From assembly GCA_014654705.1 (NCBI GenBank), contig JACVZY010000006.1:1-64000 (forward strand): a stretch of DNA of 64,000 nucleotides. Reading direction: 5' to 3'. Below, one piece after another: positions 17,303 to 26,770 of the stretch. Below the pieces are notes generated by a model that was not told the DNA's origin, ran no database searches, and saw nothing but the letters and a program-made list of their open reading frames with translations. Both the position numbers and the translations under genes were made by a program. Source of the stretch: Ignavibacteria bacterium. GTDB lineage: Bacteria > Bacteroidota > Ignavibacteria > Kapaibacteriales > UBA4661. How positions within the stretch are numbered: position 1 is the stretch's first letter; the number at the start of each line of letters is the position of its first letter.

Positions 17303-18613
17303 TTACAGAGCAAACAAGCGGTTCAGATTGATAACGAGTTGAATGAAGTTGATTTCAAGATCGGGAAAGCGTATATCGTTACCACTCGACATGGTGAGTG
17401 TTACGTTTGGCGTATAGCGGACATTGGTGCGGAGCACAAACCATTCGACGTTGGTGGGGCGAATATCCCAACCCGCAATGAAATATGGAAGCCATTTGGT
17501 GCCGCTACGGCGAACCAGTTCCTCGTTACGGTCACGCTGTTCTGCCAAGAGTGCTTCAAAACTGATTCCTGCTCCTAGAAATGGAACAAATCCATGATAG
17601 TCGAAGAAATACTTATATCCTTCCAGCCCTATACTGGTGCGGGAAAGTTGCTGATGCAATCTCAATGCACGTTGTGAAGAATTCATCGCACGTCCTGCCA
17701 GATTCAGATGAGCATCAATATCGTTGAAGTAATATCCGATGCCAACATCGGCAATCGTGCCTCCGTTACGCGGATTCAGGAACGGGTACAAGGCTTCATT
17801 ATGCGGCGAAGGCGAAGCACTCGAAATATAGGAAGGACCGATAGCGACAGTAAAAGAATTCATTGCGCCGTGCTGACGATACTTCTTTTCTAAGCGCTCA
17901 AGTCCTCCGCGTTGTATGTTTTTCTCAATTGGTTGGGTGGTATCGAAAACATATTTAGCGCCGAGCCAAAATGCGATTGAAGGCAGACTAATACTGGATT
18001 TATCAGCACGGGTGATGAAGTATTCAAGGTTGTCGAGCGCGGGAATAAACCGTGCGCCACCTTCGACAATCACATTGCCTGTTTGGTATGTAGCTCCCAG
18101 CGAAAATGCCGCACGGTCGAGATTGAGCGTCATACCGGCTTCGTCATTGACGATTTGGCGATATGCTCCGGGCTGCCATGCAATCCCCACAAAAGGACGC
18201 ACAGCTTCGCGCTCCACTCGCCACGGATAGAGCCGCGCTCCGGTCTCCACGCCGAGAGCGTACACCGCATTGAATTTGTCACCACGTTCAGTTGTACGCT
18301 GCGTGGAATTACCAAACGGTGCAAAAGTGATATAAAAATCTGCATGACCCCAAAAGTGCAGTGCACCAATAGTCAGTCGAGGTGTGAATCGTGGGTCTAA
18401 ATAATCATTGGTCAGGATTCCGTCAGTATTGGCGTAGCGAAGATTTCCGCCTCCCGATTGTATCTGCATATCAAGCCCACAATAGGTCTGAGCAAAACGA
18501 AATCGTGCGTTGGCACTGTCAACATATAATTGCGCAGAAATACTGCCAACCGATGTCAACATAACGACGCAAATAGCAATAATCATCGGTATTGCCGACG
18601 GAAATCTGCTCAT
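17303..18613 (-). CDS. Outer-membrane beta-barrel-type protein
   Basis: A 436-residue secreted protein with a signal peptide (cleavage after VGSISA-Q). The start at 18613 is fixed by a GGAGG ribosome site 6 nt upstream; the frame extends to 18766 but that part is not protein-like. The mature sequence alternates short amphipathic strands with Gly/Asn turns and aromatic ends, as in outer-membrane barrels, and closes with a hydrophobic strand (LEINFIQLVINLNRLFAL). Two similar halves may exist. No functional family is recognised. Confidence 0.7.
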   Translation of the reverse strand: MSRFPSAIPMIIAICVVMLTSVGSISAQLYVDSANARFRFAQTYCGLDMQIQSGGGNLRYANTDGILTNDYLDPRFTPRLTIGALHFWGHADFYITFAPFGNSTQRTTERGDKFNAVYALGVETGARLYPWRVEREAVRPFVGIAWQPGAYRQIVNDEAGMTLNLDRAAFSLGATYQTGNVIVEGGARFIPALDNLEYFITRADKSSISLPSIAFWLGAKYVFDTTQPIEKNIQRGGLERLEKKYRQHGAMNSFTVAIGPSYISSASPSPHNEALYPFLNPRNGGTIADVGIGYYFNDIDAHLNLAGRAMNSSQRALRLHQQLSRTSIGLEGYKYFFDYHGFVPFLGAGISFEALLAEQRDRNEELVRRSGTKWLPYFIAGWDIRPTNVEWFVLRTNVRYTPNVTLTMSSGNDIRFPDLEINFIQLVINLNRLFAL

Positions 18614-18694
18614 GCTACCTCCAAAAAAACGTGGTGAATGGGAATGATGCGAAAAAAAAAATTTGTCTGACGTGTTTTGTTTTTTTCGACACAA

Positions 18695-18702
18695 CAAAAC
18701 TA
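18695..18702 (-). promoter_or_regulatory. Possible -7 element for the barrel gene
   Basis: TAGTTTTG on the minus strand (18702-18695) matches TAnnTTTG fully, about 80 nt before the start at 18613. No TTTG is found at the proper upstream distance. Confidence 0.3.
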
Positions 18703-18749
18703 CGCAATCGATCACAACAAGTTTGGGAAATGGGGCAAGCGTCAGGCAC

Positions 18750-18815
18750 TTTGTGGTGAATAACAAGGCAAGTATCTTTTTGTGGTAAAAGGCTTCCCTT
18801 GTTATTCACCACAAA
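18750..18815. repeat. 19-bp perfect inverted repeat
   Basis: Arms 18750-18768 and 18797-18815 are exact reverse complements, separated by 28 nt. They lie between the LytTR regulator gene and the barrel gene, both on the minus strand. No T-run follows on either strand, so it is not a plain intrinsic terminator. It could be a tandem operator, an RNA processing hairpin or a remnant of a mobile palindrome. Confidence 0.85.
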
Positions 18816-18850
18816 CATTTCACAAATAAGAACTTACAACTTAAAAGAAA

Positions 18851-19831
18851 TCAATGCTCAAGCGCTTGCAAAACTCTGTATTGGTAAGAACGGGAGACCG
18901 GAACGGGGAAAGTAAGGGTGGGAATATGCAATTTATAGCCTTGCGCATTGCCGGAAATGTCGCACACGTGGTGGAGATTGACAATATAGGATTTGTGGCA
19001 ACGGAGAATATGTTGGTTATTCTTGACACACGCTTCGGCAGATTTTAGTGTCATTCGGAGCAACGTCGTCTGAACGTCGTTCTCTGTATCGCTACCACTG
19101 AGAGCAAAAATCGTAACGTAATTGTCGCTGGATTGCAAGCAAATCAGTGCATCCGCCGCGAGCACACAACGCTCTTTCGCACTCGCTCCCTCAAAGACCA
19201 CAATAGACGGTGCTGAAAGCTGAGTAGAAAGATTTTGGGAATAAGAAGTTTCTTTCGTTGGCTGTGAATCTGTGGTATTGGTCGAGGGCGTAGTACTTTG
19301 TTCGGGAGAAAGTGAGCTATGGAGATGAGCAGAAATGCGGCTTGCAGCGTTAATGTTTCGTCGAAGCAAGCGCCTCTCTTGCAAGAGCGTCAGCACCGTA
19401 ACGGGAAAAATACCGATAAGTGCGGTAGTTGCAAGAAAGAGAAACGCGGTATGGAAGGAAAGATAAAGTTGGAATTGCATTACGGTATAGGCTAGATTTC
19501 CGGCGGCGATAGTCATGATATTCCATAATGTGATTCCGACATTTTTACCAACTGTCCAACTCTCTTCGGTGACAGTAAAACGAAACAAACGAAGAACAAG
19601 CGCAGCGTTGCAGAGCATAATGCCACTGCAAATAGCACCGTATATCGCAGCATGGAAGTACAATCGTGGTGTGGAAATAGCCCCCAAACCAATAGGTGGA
19701 AACAACGAAAGAAACACAGCAACAAAAACACCAAAACTGAGGGCGGTCGTAATGTTGGAGCGCCATGACTCCCCCGTAAAGGGAAAAGGTCGAGCGAGCA
19801 TTGCGCGGAGAGATACAAGCACAGCAGTCAT
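18851..19831 (-). CDS. Membrane-bound LytTR transcriptional regulator
   Basis: A 326-residue one-component regulator. The N-terminal half has four hydrophobic segments (about residues 28-48, 58-82, 98-118, 125-148). A Ser/Thr/Gln-rich linker (170-205) leads to a C-terminal LytTR DNA-binding domain (about 215-325) with the typical DALICLQSSDNYVTIF and HKSYIVNLHHV motifs. There is no receiver domain, so the signal is probably sensed in the membrane. It starts 12 nt after the neighbouring receptor gene (19844-21679), likely the same transcript. Confidence 0.88.
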   Translation of the reverse strand: MTAVLVSLRAMLARPFPFTGESWRSNITTALSFGVFVAVFLSLFPPIGLGAISTPRLYFHAAIYGAICSGIMLCNAALVLRLFRFTVTEESWTVGKNVGITLWNIMTIAAGNLAYTVMQFQLYLSFHTAFLFLATTALIGIFPVTVLTLLQERRLLRRNINAASRISAHLHSSLSPEQSTTPSTNTTDSQPTKETSYSQNLSTQLSAPSIVVFEGASAKERCVLAADALICLQSSDNYVTIFALSGSDTENDVQTTLLRMTLKSAEACVKNNQHILRCHKSYIVNLHHVCDISGNAQGYKLHIPTLTFPVPVSRSYQYRVLQALEH

Positions 19832-19843
19832 TATGCTAACTAA

Positions 19844-21679
19844 TTATGCTAAATATTGGTACGAGCTGACCTGAAGCGTTGATGGATTCAGGCTTTGGTG
19901 CACTTCTTCAATGACAAACTGCCGAAGAAGCGTCTGCAAATCCCGCACCAAACCGGAAAGCGATTCTAAGGAATGTTCGATATGATGCGTCATCTCGACG
20001 GTAGATTCCAAACTGCCGACGGTAGATTTAACCGTTTCGACAACGCTATTGAAGGCGGCGGCACGAGTTTCTATGCCAGAGGCAATGCCTTCGTATGCTT
20101 CCGCGCCTTTTGTAGCATTGTCGCGGGTAATCATAAATGCTTCACCCGCTTCTTCTACAAGTCGTGTCCCGCGTTCTACTTCTCCCGTGCCACGTCCGAT
20201 AATCACGACGGCTTGCTGTGTATCGTTCTGGATACGCTGTATCATGGTCGCAATTTCTTTGGTAGCTTTCGTCGTGCGCTCGGCAAGTTTGCGAACTTCA
20301 TCGGCAACAACCGCAAAGCCGCGGCCTTGGTCGCCGGCGCGAGCAGCTTCAATAGCGGCATTCAACGCCAGCAAATTTGTCTGGTCGGCAATTTCGTTAA
20401 TCACCTGTACAATTTCGCCGATTTGATTACTGCTTTCGCCAAGCGTGCGGATAGTATCGGCGGACTGCGCCACAACAAAAGCAATTGAACCCATTCCCGC
20501 AATAGCCTCTTGAATACGCTGACTGCCCTCTTGTGAGCTTTTTACCGTGCCTTGCGCTATATTCGCAAAGCCCCGTGCAGAGGATGCGCCATGTTGCATT
20601 TGCTCGGTCAGCTCCGTGATACGCTCTGTGACTGCGGAAGCTTTCCGCGCCTGTTCGGCTGCGGTGAACGCCATTTTTTCGGTTGCCGATAAAATTTCAT
20701 TACTGGACTGAGCAGTAGAATCGGCAGTTTCTCGGACTTTGCGCATAAGGTCGCGGACGTTTGCAATCGCTTCATTCAGCCCGTCCGTCAGACGCGCAAT
20801 TTCATCACGCTTGTCGGCATCAAGATTCTGCAAGCGCACAGTTAAATTACCTCGCGAAAATTGCTCTACGCCTTGAAGAATCCGAGAGACACTTGATTCG
20901 AGATAACGCTGCTGCTCTTGGGCAGTTTCCAGTATTTTTTGGTCTTTCGCGTGAGCTATTGCTTGTTCCCGCTGAAGTTCATTTCGGGCTTCGTGGACTT
21001 TTTCTTTGATACTGGCTTGCTCTTGCTGCAAAAGTCGGAGCACCTGCACTTTGCCCGACTCGAACACACTGACAAACGCAAAGAGAACCAAGCTAAAAGA
21101 AAACAACGAGTTTATCCAAAGGGTTGATTCTTTGTCTTTCGGCACAACGCTTACCGGGGTCATTCCATTGAGTTCAAGAAATGCCAAAACACCACAAATA
21201 AGAAAAACCACACCCAGCCAAAAACGCCCCTGTTTTTGCCCCATAATCAACATAGCGAGCAGCATAATAAAAACGAACCACGAGGATGTTGGCGAACGCA
21301 GACCGCCGTAGGCAACAGCACTCACACCAATGACAATGGCTCCAATAAGGCAGACTAAATGCCCGATAACGTTAATTGATCCTGTGGCACGAAACATCGG
21401 AGCCAGCAATAGAAGAGCGATACATCCGGCTAGTGCAGACATCGCTGCCCAATGGGCGGAATAAAACAAATGAATGGGCGCATAGCAGCCACAGGCAAGA
21501 GCGCAAATAAACGACAACTGCACGACCAAACGTGCCCTGCGCTGCGTATCAAAATCAGCATTGCGCAATGCTTCCGGGATAAATCGCTCAATCATTGCAT
21601 TCATAACAAGTACTCCGCACAACAGAATTGAGAAAGAAAAATAGTTGGCTTGGAAATAACTATTGAAAAGCCTAATCAA
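19844..21679 (-). CDS. Methyl-accepting chemotaxis protein with polytopic N-terminus
   Basis: A 611-residue receptor. Instead of a periplasmic sensor flanked by two helices it has about six membrane spans in the first 210 residues, then a coiled coil (220-265), a HAMP-like segment ([21 protein letters not shown] region) and a long signalling helix pair. The hairpin tip motif ([21 protein letters not shown]) is highly conserved, near residue 440. No CheB/CheR pentapeptide tail. No che genes lie in the window, so it may act with remote che genes or, given the adjacent LytTR gene, in gene regulation. Confidence 0.92.
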   Translation of the reverse strand: MIRLFNSYFQANYFSFSILLCGVLVMNAMIERFIPEALRNADFDTQRRARLVVQLSFICALACGCYAPIHLFYSAHWAAMSALAGCIALLLLAPMFRATGSINVIGHLVCLIGAIVIGVSAVAYGGLRSPTSSWFVFIMLLAMLIMGQKQGRFWLGVVFLICGVLAFLELNGMTPVSVVPKDKESTLWINSLFSFSLVLFAFVSVFESGKVQVLRLLQQEQASIKEKVHEARNELQREQAIAHAKDQKILETAQEQQRYLESSVSRILQGVEQFSRGNLTVRLQNLDADKRDEIARLTDGLNEAIANVRDLMRKVRETADSTAQSSNEILSATEKMAFTAAEQARKASAVTERITELTEQMQHGASSARGFANIAQGTVKSSQEGSQRIQEAIAGMGSIAFVVAQSADTIRTLGESSNQIGEIVQVINEIADQTNLLALNAAIEAARAGDQGRGFAVVADEVRKLAERTTKATKEIATMIQRIQNDTQQAVVIIGRGTGEVERGTRLVEEAGEAFMITRDNATKGAEAYEGIASGIETRAAAFNSVVETVKSTVGSLESTVEMTHHIEHSLESLSGLVRDLQTLLRQFVIEEVHQSLNPSTLQVSSYQYLA

Positions 21680-21689
21680 AAATCACAAT

Positions 21690-22040
21690 CTAATAGGCTT
21701 CGCCTTGTTCAGCAAGAGTTTTTCGTTTGTCTTCAATCCGAACAAGTTTTGCCCGCACCGCTTCACCCAAATTGATACCCCGTGCATTGGCATAATTCAT
21801 CAATGCAATCAGTACATCCGCCGCTTCGTCGCTGAGAGCTTCCGGCGCAACGGCTTTTCCCTTCCACCGTTTTTTTTCCAGATTGGCAAGTTCACCCGCT
21901 TCGCCGCACAGCTCCAGCGCAAAGAACTCCGAAGGGCGCTCCACAAAAGCGCTGCGCTGGTACTCGTCAAAATGCCCCTGCACACGGCACAAATGCTCTT
22001 CTATGGGCACATAAAAATCATTGTCCGTAAGCTGAAACAT
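21690..22040 (-). CDS. MazG-like nucleotide pyrophosphohydrolase
   Basis: A 116-residue all-alpha NTP pyrophosphohydrolase, probably cleaving non-canonical (d)NTPs to monophosphates with Mg2+. The metal motif is present: ELCGEAGELANLEKK with two Glu pairs, then SDEAADVLIAL with the second acidic pair. The start at 22040 is set by a strong ribosome site (AAGGAGGAG) 6-8 nt upstream. It is followed after 10 nt by the chemotaxis-receptor gene. Confidence 0.82.
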   Translation of the reverse strand: MFQLTDNDFYVPIEEHLCRVQGHFDEYQRSAFVERPSEFFALELCGEAGELANLEKKRWKGKAVAPEALSDEAADVLIALMNYANARGINLGEAVRAKLVRIEDKRKTLAEQGEAY

Positions 22041-22074
22041 TGCGCATCTCCTCCTTTGAGCGAATACCGTCTTT

Positions 22075-22113
22075 AATAAAAAACCGTGCGGCGGTGAAAC
22101 GACCACCGCACGG
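22075..22113 (-). terminator. Intrinsic terminator after glmS
   Basis: Minus-strand hairpin: outer arms 22113-22105 and 22090-22082 (9 bp), one mismatch, three more pairs and a 6-nt loop, followed by TTTTATT. It lies 44 nt after the glmS stop codon. Confidence 0.8.
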
Positions 22114-22157
22114 TAGGGACTACGACTCTAGCTGAACAATCTCACTAAACAAAAAAA

Positions 22158-24002
22158 CTATTCCACTGTAACGCTCTTTGCCAGATTGCGCGGCATATCG
22201 ACGTTGCAACCACGCTCAACTGCGATGTAGTACGCCAAAAGCTGAAGCGGAATCACCGACAAAACAGGTGTGAGCATGGGATGGGTGTTCGGAATGTAAA
22301 TGATGTGTTCAGCAAATTCCGCGATACGGGAATCGCCCTCGTTCGCAATCGCAATAATTCGACCGTTCCGAGCGCGTACTTCTTGAATATTCGAGAGAAC
22401 TTTATCATAAATTTCGTCTTGCGTGGCAAGGCACACAACGGGCATATTTTCGTCAATCAGAGCAATCGGACCGTGCTTCATCTCGGCAGCCGGATAGCCT
22501 TCGGCGTGAATGTACGAAATTTCTTTCAGTTTTAATGCGCCTTCGAGCGCCACAGGAAAATTCGAGCCGCGCCCCAAATACAAGAAGTTCTTAGAATCTG
22601 CATATTCCAGCGCAATTTTTTTGATAGTTTCTGCGCGGTCAAGAATATACTGAATTTGCTCCGGAATGCGCTCTATTGCTTGCGCTATCTCCATACCTTC
22701 GCGTTGTGAAAGCCTGCGTGTTCGCCCCAAATAAAGCGCCACAAGCATAATCGCTGCAAGCTGAGACGTAAATGCCTTTGTGGAAGCAACGCCGATTTCG
22801 GGTCCGGCGTGAAGGTAAATTCCTGCATCGGTTTCTCTGGCAATAGAAGAACCCACCACATTCACCAACCCTATTGCCGTTGCGCCTTTCAAGCGAGCTT
22901 CACGAATGGCGGCGAGCGTGTCGGCGGTCTCACCGCTTTGGGAAATAGCAATCACGACATCGTCGGGCGTAATAACAGGATTGCGATAGCGGAACTCCGA
23001 TGCGTACTCGACTTCCACTGGTATTCCCGCTAATTGCTCAATCATATATTCGCCTACAAGCGCTGAGTGCCACGACGTCCCGCAAGCGGTGAAAATAATA
23101 CGTTTTGCGCGGCGGAGTTTGTCCAGCACGGGCGTTAAGCCGCCCAGACGCACCATGCCGTCATTCGGTAGCAAGCGCCCGCGAAAGCAATCCTTGAAGG
23201 TGCGTGGTTGCTCGTGAATTTCCTTGAGCATAAAGTGGTCAAAGCCGCCTTTTTCAATGCTTTCAAGGTCAAATTCTACTTCGTGGATGATACTGTCCGT
23301 GGTTTCGTTATCAATCGTTTTAGTGCTGTAACCGCCCTCGGTCAAAATCACCATTTCATCTTCTTGCAGATAAATCACATGGCGTGTGTGTTGTATGATT
23401 GCCGATGCGTCTGAGGCAAGGAAATTCTCGTTTTCACCAATACCCACCAGAAGTGGACTTCCGCGCCGTGCACCGATAAGTTTGTCCGGCTCCAACGTGG
23501 AAACAACGGCAATGCCAAACGTCCCCTCCACCTCGCAAAGCGCCAGCCGAACGGCTTCGGTAAGGTCTTTGGTTTTTTGATACAAGGAATGAATAAACAT
23601 CGTCAGCACTTCGGTATCGGTCTCGGAACGAAAGACGTAGCCTTGCTTTTGGAGGCGCTGCTTGATAGCGGAATAATTTTCGATGATGCCGTTGTGAACA
23701 AGGGCAATCGTGTTGTCGGTGTCCGTGTGTGGGTGTGCGTTTACGTCGTTGGGAGCGCCGTGCGTAGCCCAGCGCGTGTGACCAATCCCCAGCGAACCGC
23801 GTAATTGCGATGCTTTTATCACTTTTTCTAATTCGGAAACTTTGCCCGCTTTTTTCACAATATCCGCATGGGCGCTGGCATTTGTACCATTGATCAGCGC
23901 AATACCTGCCGAATCATAACCGCGATATTCCAAGCGTTTCAGTCCGGTAAGAATGATGGGCGTTGCATTTTTTGAACCGATATAACCGACGATTCCACAC
24001 AT
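22158..24002 (-). CDS. glmS: Glutamine--fructose-6-phosphate aminotransferase (isomerizing)
   Basis: Makes glucosamine 6-phosphate for peptidoglycan and lipopolysaccharide. The 614 residues match. The N-terminal glutaminase domain starts MCGIVGYIG with Cys2 as nucleophile (after Met removal); two SIS isomerase domains follow (TACGTSWHSALVGEY and ISQSGETADT in the first; GRGSNFPVALEGALKLKEISY in the second), ending with the canonical NLAKSVTVE. Transcribed alone, closed by a terminator. Confidence 0.98.
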   Translation of the reverse strand: MCGIVGYIGSKNATPIILTGLKRLEYRGYDSAGIALINGTNASAHADIVKKAGKVSELEKVIKASQLRGSLGIGHTRWATHGAPNDVNAHPHTDTDNTIALVHNGIIENYSAIKQRLQKQGYVFRSETDTEVLTMFIHSLYQKTKDLTEAVRLALCEVEGTFGIAVVSTLEPDKLIGARRGSPLLVGIGENENFLASDASAIIQHTRHVIYLQEDEMVILTEGGYSTKTIDNETTDSIIHEVEFDLESIEKGGFDHFMLKEIHEQPRTFKDCFRGRLLPNDGMVRLGGLTPVLDKLRRAKRIIFTACGTSWHSALVGEYMIEQLAGIPVEVEYASEFRYRNPVITPDDVVIAISQSGETADTLAAIREARLKGATAIGLVNVVGSSIARETDAGIYLHAGPEIGVASTKAFTSQLAAIMLVALYLGRTRRLSQREGMEIAQAIERIPEQIQYILDRAETIKKIALEYADSKNFLYLGRGSNFPVALEGALKLKEISYIHAEGYPAAEMKHGPIALIDENMPVVCLATQDEIYDKVLSNIQEVRARNGRIIAIANEGDSRIAEFAEHIIYIPNTHPMLTPVLSVIPLQLLAYYIAVERGCNVDMPRNLAKSVTVE

Positions 24003-24261
24003 TTGCGATACCTCGTTGATGGTGCTAAAAGTGAATTGATGCCATAATCTCCGTCATCAGGCGCACACTTGCGCTGTAAAGATTACCAATTTACTGTTTT
24101 TTTACAGAATAGCATGGGTGTTTTTCGTGCGGAATGGACGGCTCGTTTTATGCTATTTTTCTCTTCTTGTGCCTATTTTCCGCTCATAAATCGTTGCTTG
24201 TTTGCCGCCAGCATTGTATTTTACAGGCGAATGCACCGCCCACGACGACCTTCAATGCTTT
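24003..24261. other. Divergent intergenic region glmS / glycosyltransferase
   Basis: Contains a 7-bp inverted repeat (CTGTAAA / TTTACAG, about 24074-24107) and no clear promoter or riboswitch. No glmS ribozyme structure was recognised. Confidence 0.3.
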
Positions 24262-25011
24262 ATGATACCGCATATTTCTATCATTATACCCGCTTACAAC
24301 GAGCAAAAGCGCATCGCCGATACGCTTTTTGCCGTTAAAGCCTACCTTGCAAAGCAGCCCTACGCCAGCGAGGTTATTGTCGTGGACGACGGCAGCACGG
24401 ACTATACCACCGAAGTCATTAAAACAGTGGATATTTATGGCAGCGAGATAATGGACCAAACGGTGAGCGTGGTTATGGAAAATGTCAAAAATGTCGGCAA
24501 GGGGTTTTCCGTCGCTCGGGGAATGCTCAAGGCTCAAGGCAATATCATCCTGTTTACTGATGCCGACCTCTCCACACCAATTGATGAACTTGAAAAATTT
24601 CTCCCATATTTTGACCAGGGATACGATATTGTCATTGGTTCGCGACGTATGGAAGAGTCGGAAGTAGAGAAAAAACCGTTCTACCGCGATGTAATGAGTA
24701 TCGGCTTCAATGCTCTCGTGCAACTTCTCACCGTGCGGGGCATACGCGATACACAATGCGGCTTCAAGGCATTTCGGCGTGAGGTGGCACACGATATTGC
24801 CCGCCTGCAACGCACGTATCGGTTTGGATTTGACGTAGAGCAGTTGTACATTGCTTCAAAGCGCGGCTACCGCATCCATGAAGTACCCGTGCGCTGGGTG
24901 CATCAGGACGGTTCCACTGTTAGTCCCGTACGCGATTCTCTGGCTATGATTGCCGATGTCGTTCGCATACGTCGCCTTCATGCGGGATTGAAGGCACTAC
25001 CAGCCTCGTAA
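24262..25011 (+). CDS. GT2 glycosyltransferase, dolichyl-phosphate glucose synthase-like
   Basis: A 249-residue soluble GT-A enzyme of the family that loads a sugar from a nucleotide donor onto a polyprenyl phosphate (ALG5/DPG synthase type). The start ATG at 24262 is chosen because MIPHISIIIPAYNEQ begins the domain; the upstream frame is not conserved. Motifs: VVDDGSTDYT, NVGKGFSVARGM, the metal DxD in LFTDADLSTP, and DTQCGFKAFRR. Its product could be the lipid-linked sugar used by GT39-type enzymes such as those at 2262-3974 and 43356-44861. Confidence 0.88.
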   Translation: MIPHISIIIPAYNEQKRIADTLFAVKAYLAKQPYASEVIVVDDGSTDYTTEVIKTVDIYGSEIMDQTVSVVMENVKNVGKGFSVARGMLKAQGNIILFTDADLSTPIDELEKFLPYFDQGYDIVIGSRRMEESEVEKKPFYRDVMSIGFNALVQLLTVRGIRDTQCGFKAFRREVAHDIARLQRTYRFGFDVEQLYIASKRGYRIHEVPVRWVHQDGSTVSPVRDSLAMIADVVRIRRLHAGLKALPAS

Positions 25012-25075
25012 ATTCAGCAGTAATACAATTCTTTAATCATCTGTGTTTCTTTGATGCCCCCCCTCGTTCAACGCT

Positions 25076-26677
25076 ATGAATCTGAATGCCCTCGAACAAA
25101 CCGAGCGTCTGCTAGACCAAATTCTGCAAAGCGGCGTGAGTGAACTCGACATATTACAGCAGTTTTACACTTTCAAGCACGGTCTCCCGCACATCAGGCT
25201 TGATGCGCCTTGCACGACCGAAAATGGAACCATCCGCCGCGTGAGCACCGAAGAATCGTACAACCTTATTCGGCAAGCAGAAAATGCCATTGCTGCTGGG
25301 CGCGTGATGAAATTCGTACCGGCATCGGGCGCTGCAACACGGATGTTCAAGGCAATTCTCGCTGTACTTGGTACGAACGAACCAATAACGCTCCAAACCT
25401 TGCGCGACCGCGCCGGAACAGAATCCAACTACCGTTTCACGCTGACCTTCGTTGAGAATCTTCACCAATTTGCCTTTTATACAGCATTGGCGAATGTGTC
25501 TGAGAAGCACGGCATCAACCTTGCAGACCGCACAAAAGCTAACTTTGATTATGCACCGGTGCTGCAATTGCTCACGAGTGAAGAAGGCTTGAATTATGCC
25601 AATCTTCCCAAAGGTTTGATTATCTTTCACCGATATTCTTCTCCGAGCGCACCAGCCCGCACAGCATTTGAGGAACACGTCGTCGAGGCACTTCATTACA
25701 CGCTTGGTGCAGGAGAGGACGGTCGCGCGGCGCGTCTGCACTTCACGGTTTCGCCGGAACATCACAACGTTGTGAAGGCGCATTTGGACGCAGTTTGCTC
25801 TCATTATGATGACCCCAAAAGCATGGCAAGCCGCATTACTATTGAACTTTCGGAGCAAAAACAGTCCACGAATACGGTTGCCGTTACCCCTGAAAATGAA
25901 CCATTTTTGACCGAAGACGGCTTGCATTTTCGTCCCGCCGGACATGGCGCATTGCTGGAAAATCTAAACGACCTCGAAGGCGATATTGTCTTCATCAAAA
26001 ATATTGACAATGTAGTCCCTGACCGTATAAAAGCTGACACCTACACATACAAGAAGATTCTTTGCGGTCTGCTGGTATCCTTACAAGAGCGTATATTTAC
26101 TGCATTGCGTGAACTGGAAACTCTTCCGATAAGCAAAGAGCGCCTCTTCTCAATTGCTGAATTTGGCAGCAAGGAACTTGCGTGGTTCTTCCCGAAACCG
26201 ATTCAGGAATATTCGCAGGACGATTTACAGACGATGCTTGTAACCTTGCTCAATCGCCCAATTCGCGTTTGTGGCATGGTCAAGAATGAGGGTGAGCCGG
26301 GTGGCGGTCCTTTTGTAGTGGAATATAGCGATGGTTCGCGCTCCTTGCAAATCGTGGAATCAGCCCAAATAGACCTTGCGAACCCCAAACAACGCTCTAT
26401 TTTTGATGCCTCCACGCACTTCAATCCCGTTGACCTTGTTTGCGCAGTACGGAACTACAAAGGTGAGCCGTTTAATCTGTTGCATTTCCGCGATATTGAA
26501 ACCGGCTTTATTTCTTTCAAATCCACCAACGGGCGGGAACTGAAAGCACTGGAGCTGCCGGGCTTGTGGAACGGAAGCATGGCGTATTGGAACACCATCT
26601 TTGTCGAGGTTCCGACAAGTACCTTCAATCCCGTCAAAACAATCAATGACCTTTTGCGCCCGGAGCATCAAGGATGA
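25076..26677 (+). CDS. DUF4301 family protein
   Basis: A 533-residue protein matching DUF4301, a family found mainly in Bacteroidota. The diagnostic region KFVPASGAATRMFKA (about residues 82-96) resembles a nucleotide-sugar pyrophosphorylase-like loop, with a second marker in FHRYSS and GHGALLENLNDL. Function unproven; a nucleotidyltransferase fold is plausible. It follows the GT2 gene by 64 nt on the same strand. Confidence 0.82.
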   Translation: MNLNALEQTERLLDQILQSGVSELDILQQFYTFKHGLPHIRLDAPCTTENGTIRRVSTEESYNLIRQAENAIAAGRVMKFVPASGAATRMFKAILAVLGTNEPITLQTLRDRAGTESNYRFTLTFVENLHQFAFYTALANVSEKHGINLADRTKANFDYAPVLQLLTSEEGLNYANLPKGLIIFHRYSSPSAPARTAFEEHVVEALHYTLGAGEDGRAARLHFTVSPEHHNVVKAHLDAVCSHYDDPKSMASRITIELSEQKQSTNTVAVTPENEPFLTEDGLHFRPAGHGALLENLNDLEGDIVFIKNIDNVVPDRIKADTYTYKKILCGLLVSLQERIFTALRELETLPISKERLFSIAEFGSKELAWFFPKPIQEYSQDDLQTMLVTLLNRPIRVCGMVKNEGEPGGGPFVVEYSDGSRSLQIVESAQIDLANPKQRSIFDASTHFNPVDLVCAVRNYKGEPFNLLHFRDIETGFISFKSTNGRELKALELPGLWNGSMAYWNTIFVEVPTSTFNPVKTINDLLRPEHQG

Positions 26678-26695
26678 GAAAGTAAAGATTGTTTC

Positions 26696-26703
26696 TACGT
26701 TTG
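26696..26703 (+). promoter_or_regulatory. Possible -7 element for the cytochrome gene
   Basis: TACGTTTG matches TAnnTTTG fully, 68 nt before the cytochrome start codon; no proper upstream TTTG element was found. Confidence 0.25.
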
Positions 26704-26770
26704 ACAATCTGCCAATCAAGGCAAATGCTGCCTTCCAAATACTTCATTTATTTCATTCAAGGAGGAAACC

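Noticed and set aside
25154-25945. 263-codon minus-strand frame
   Set aside because: Shadow of the DUF4301 gene.
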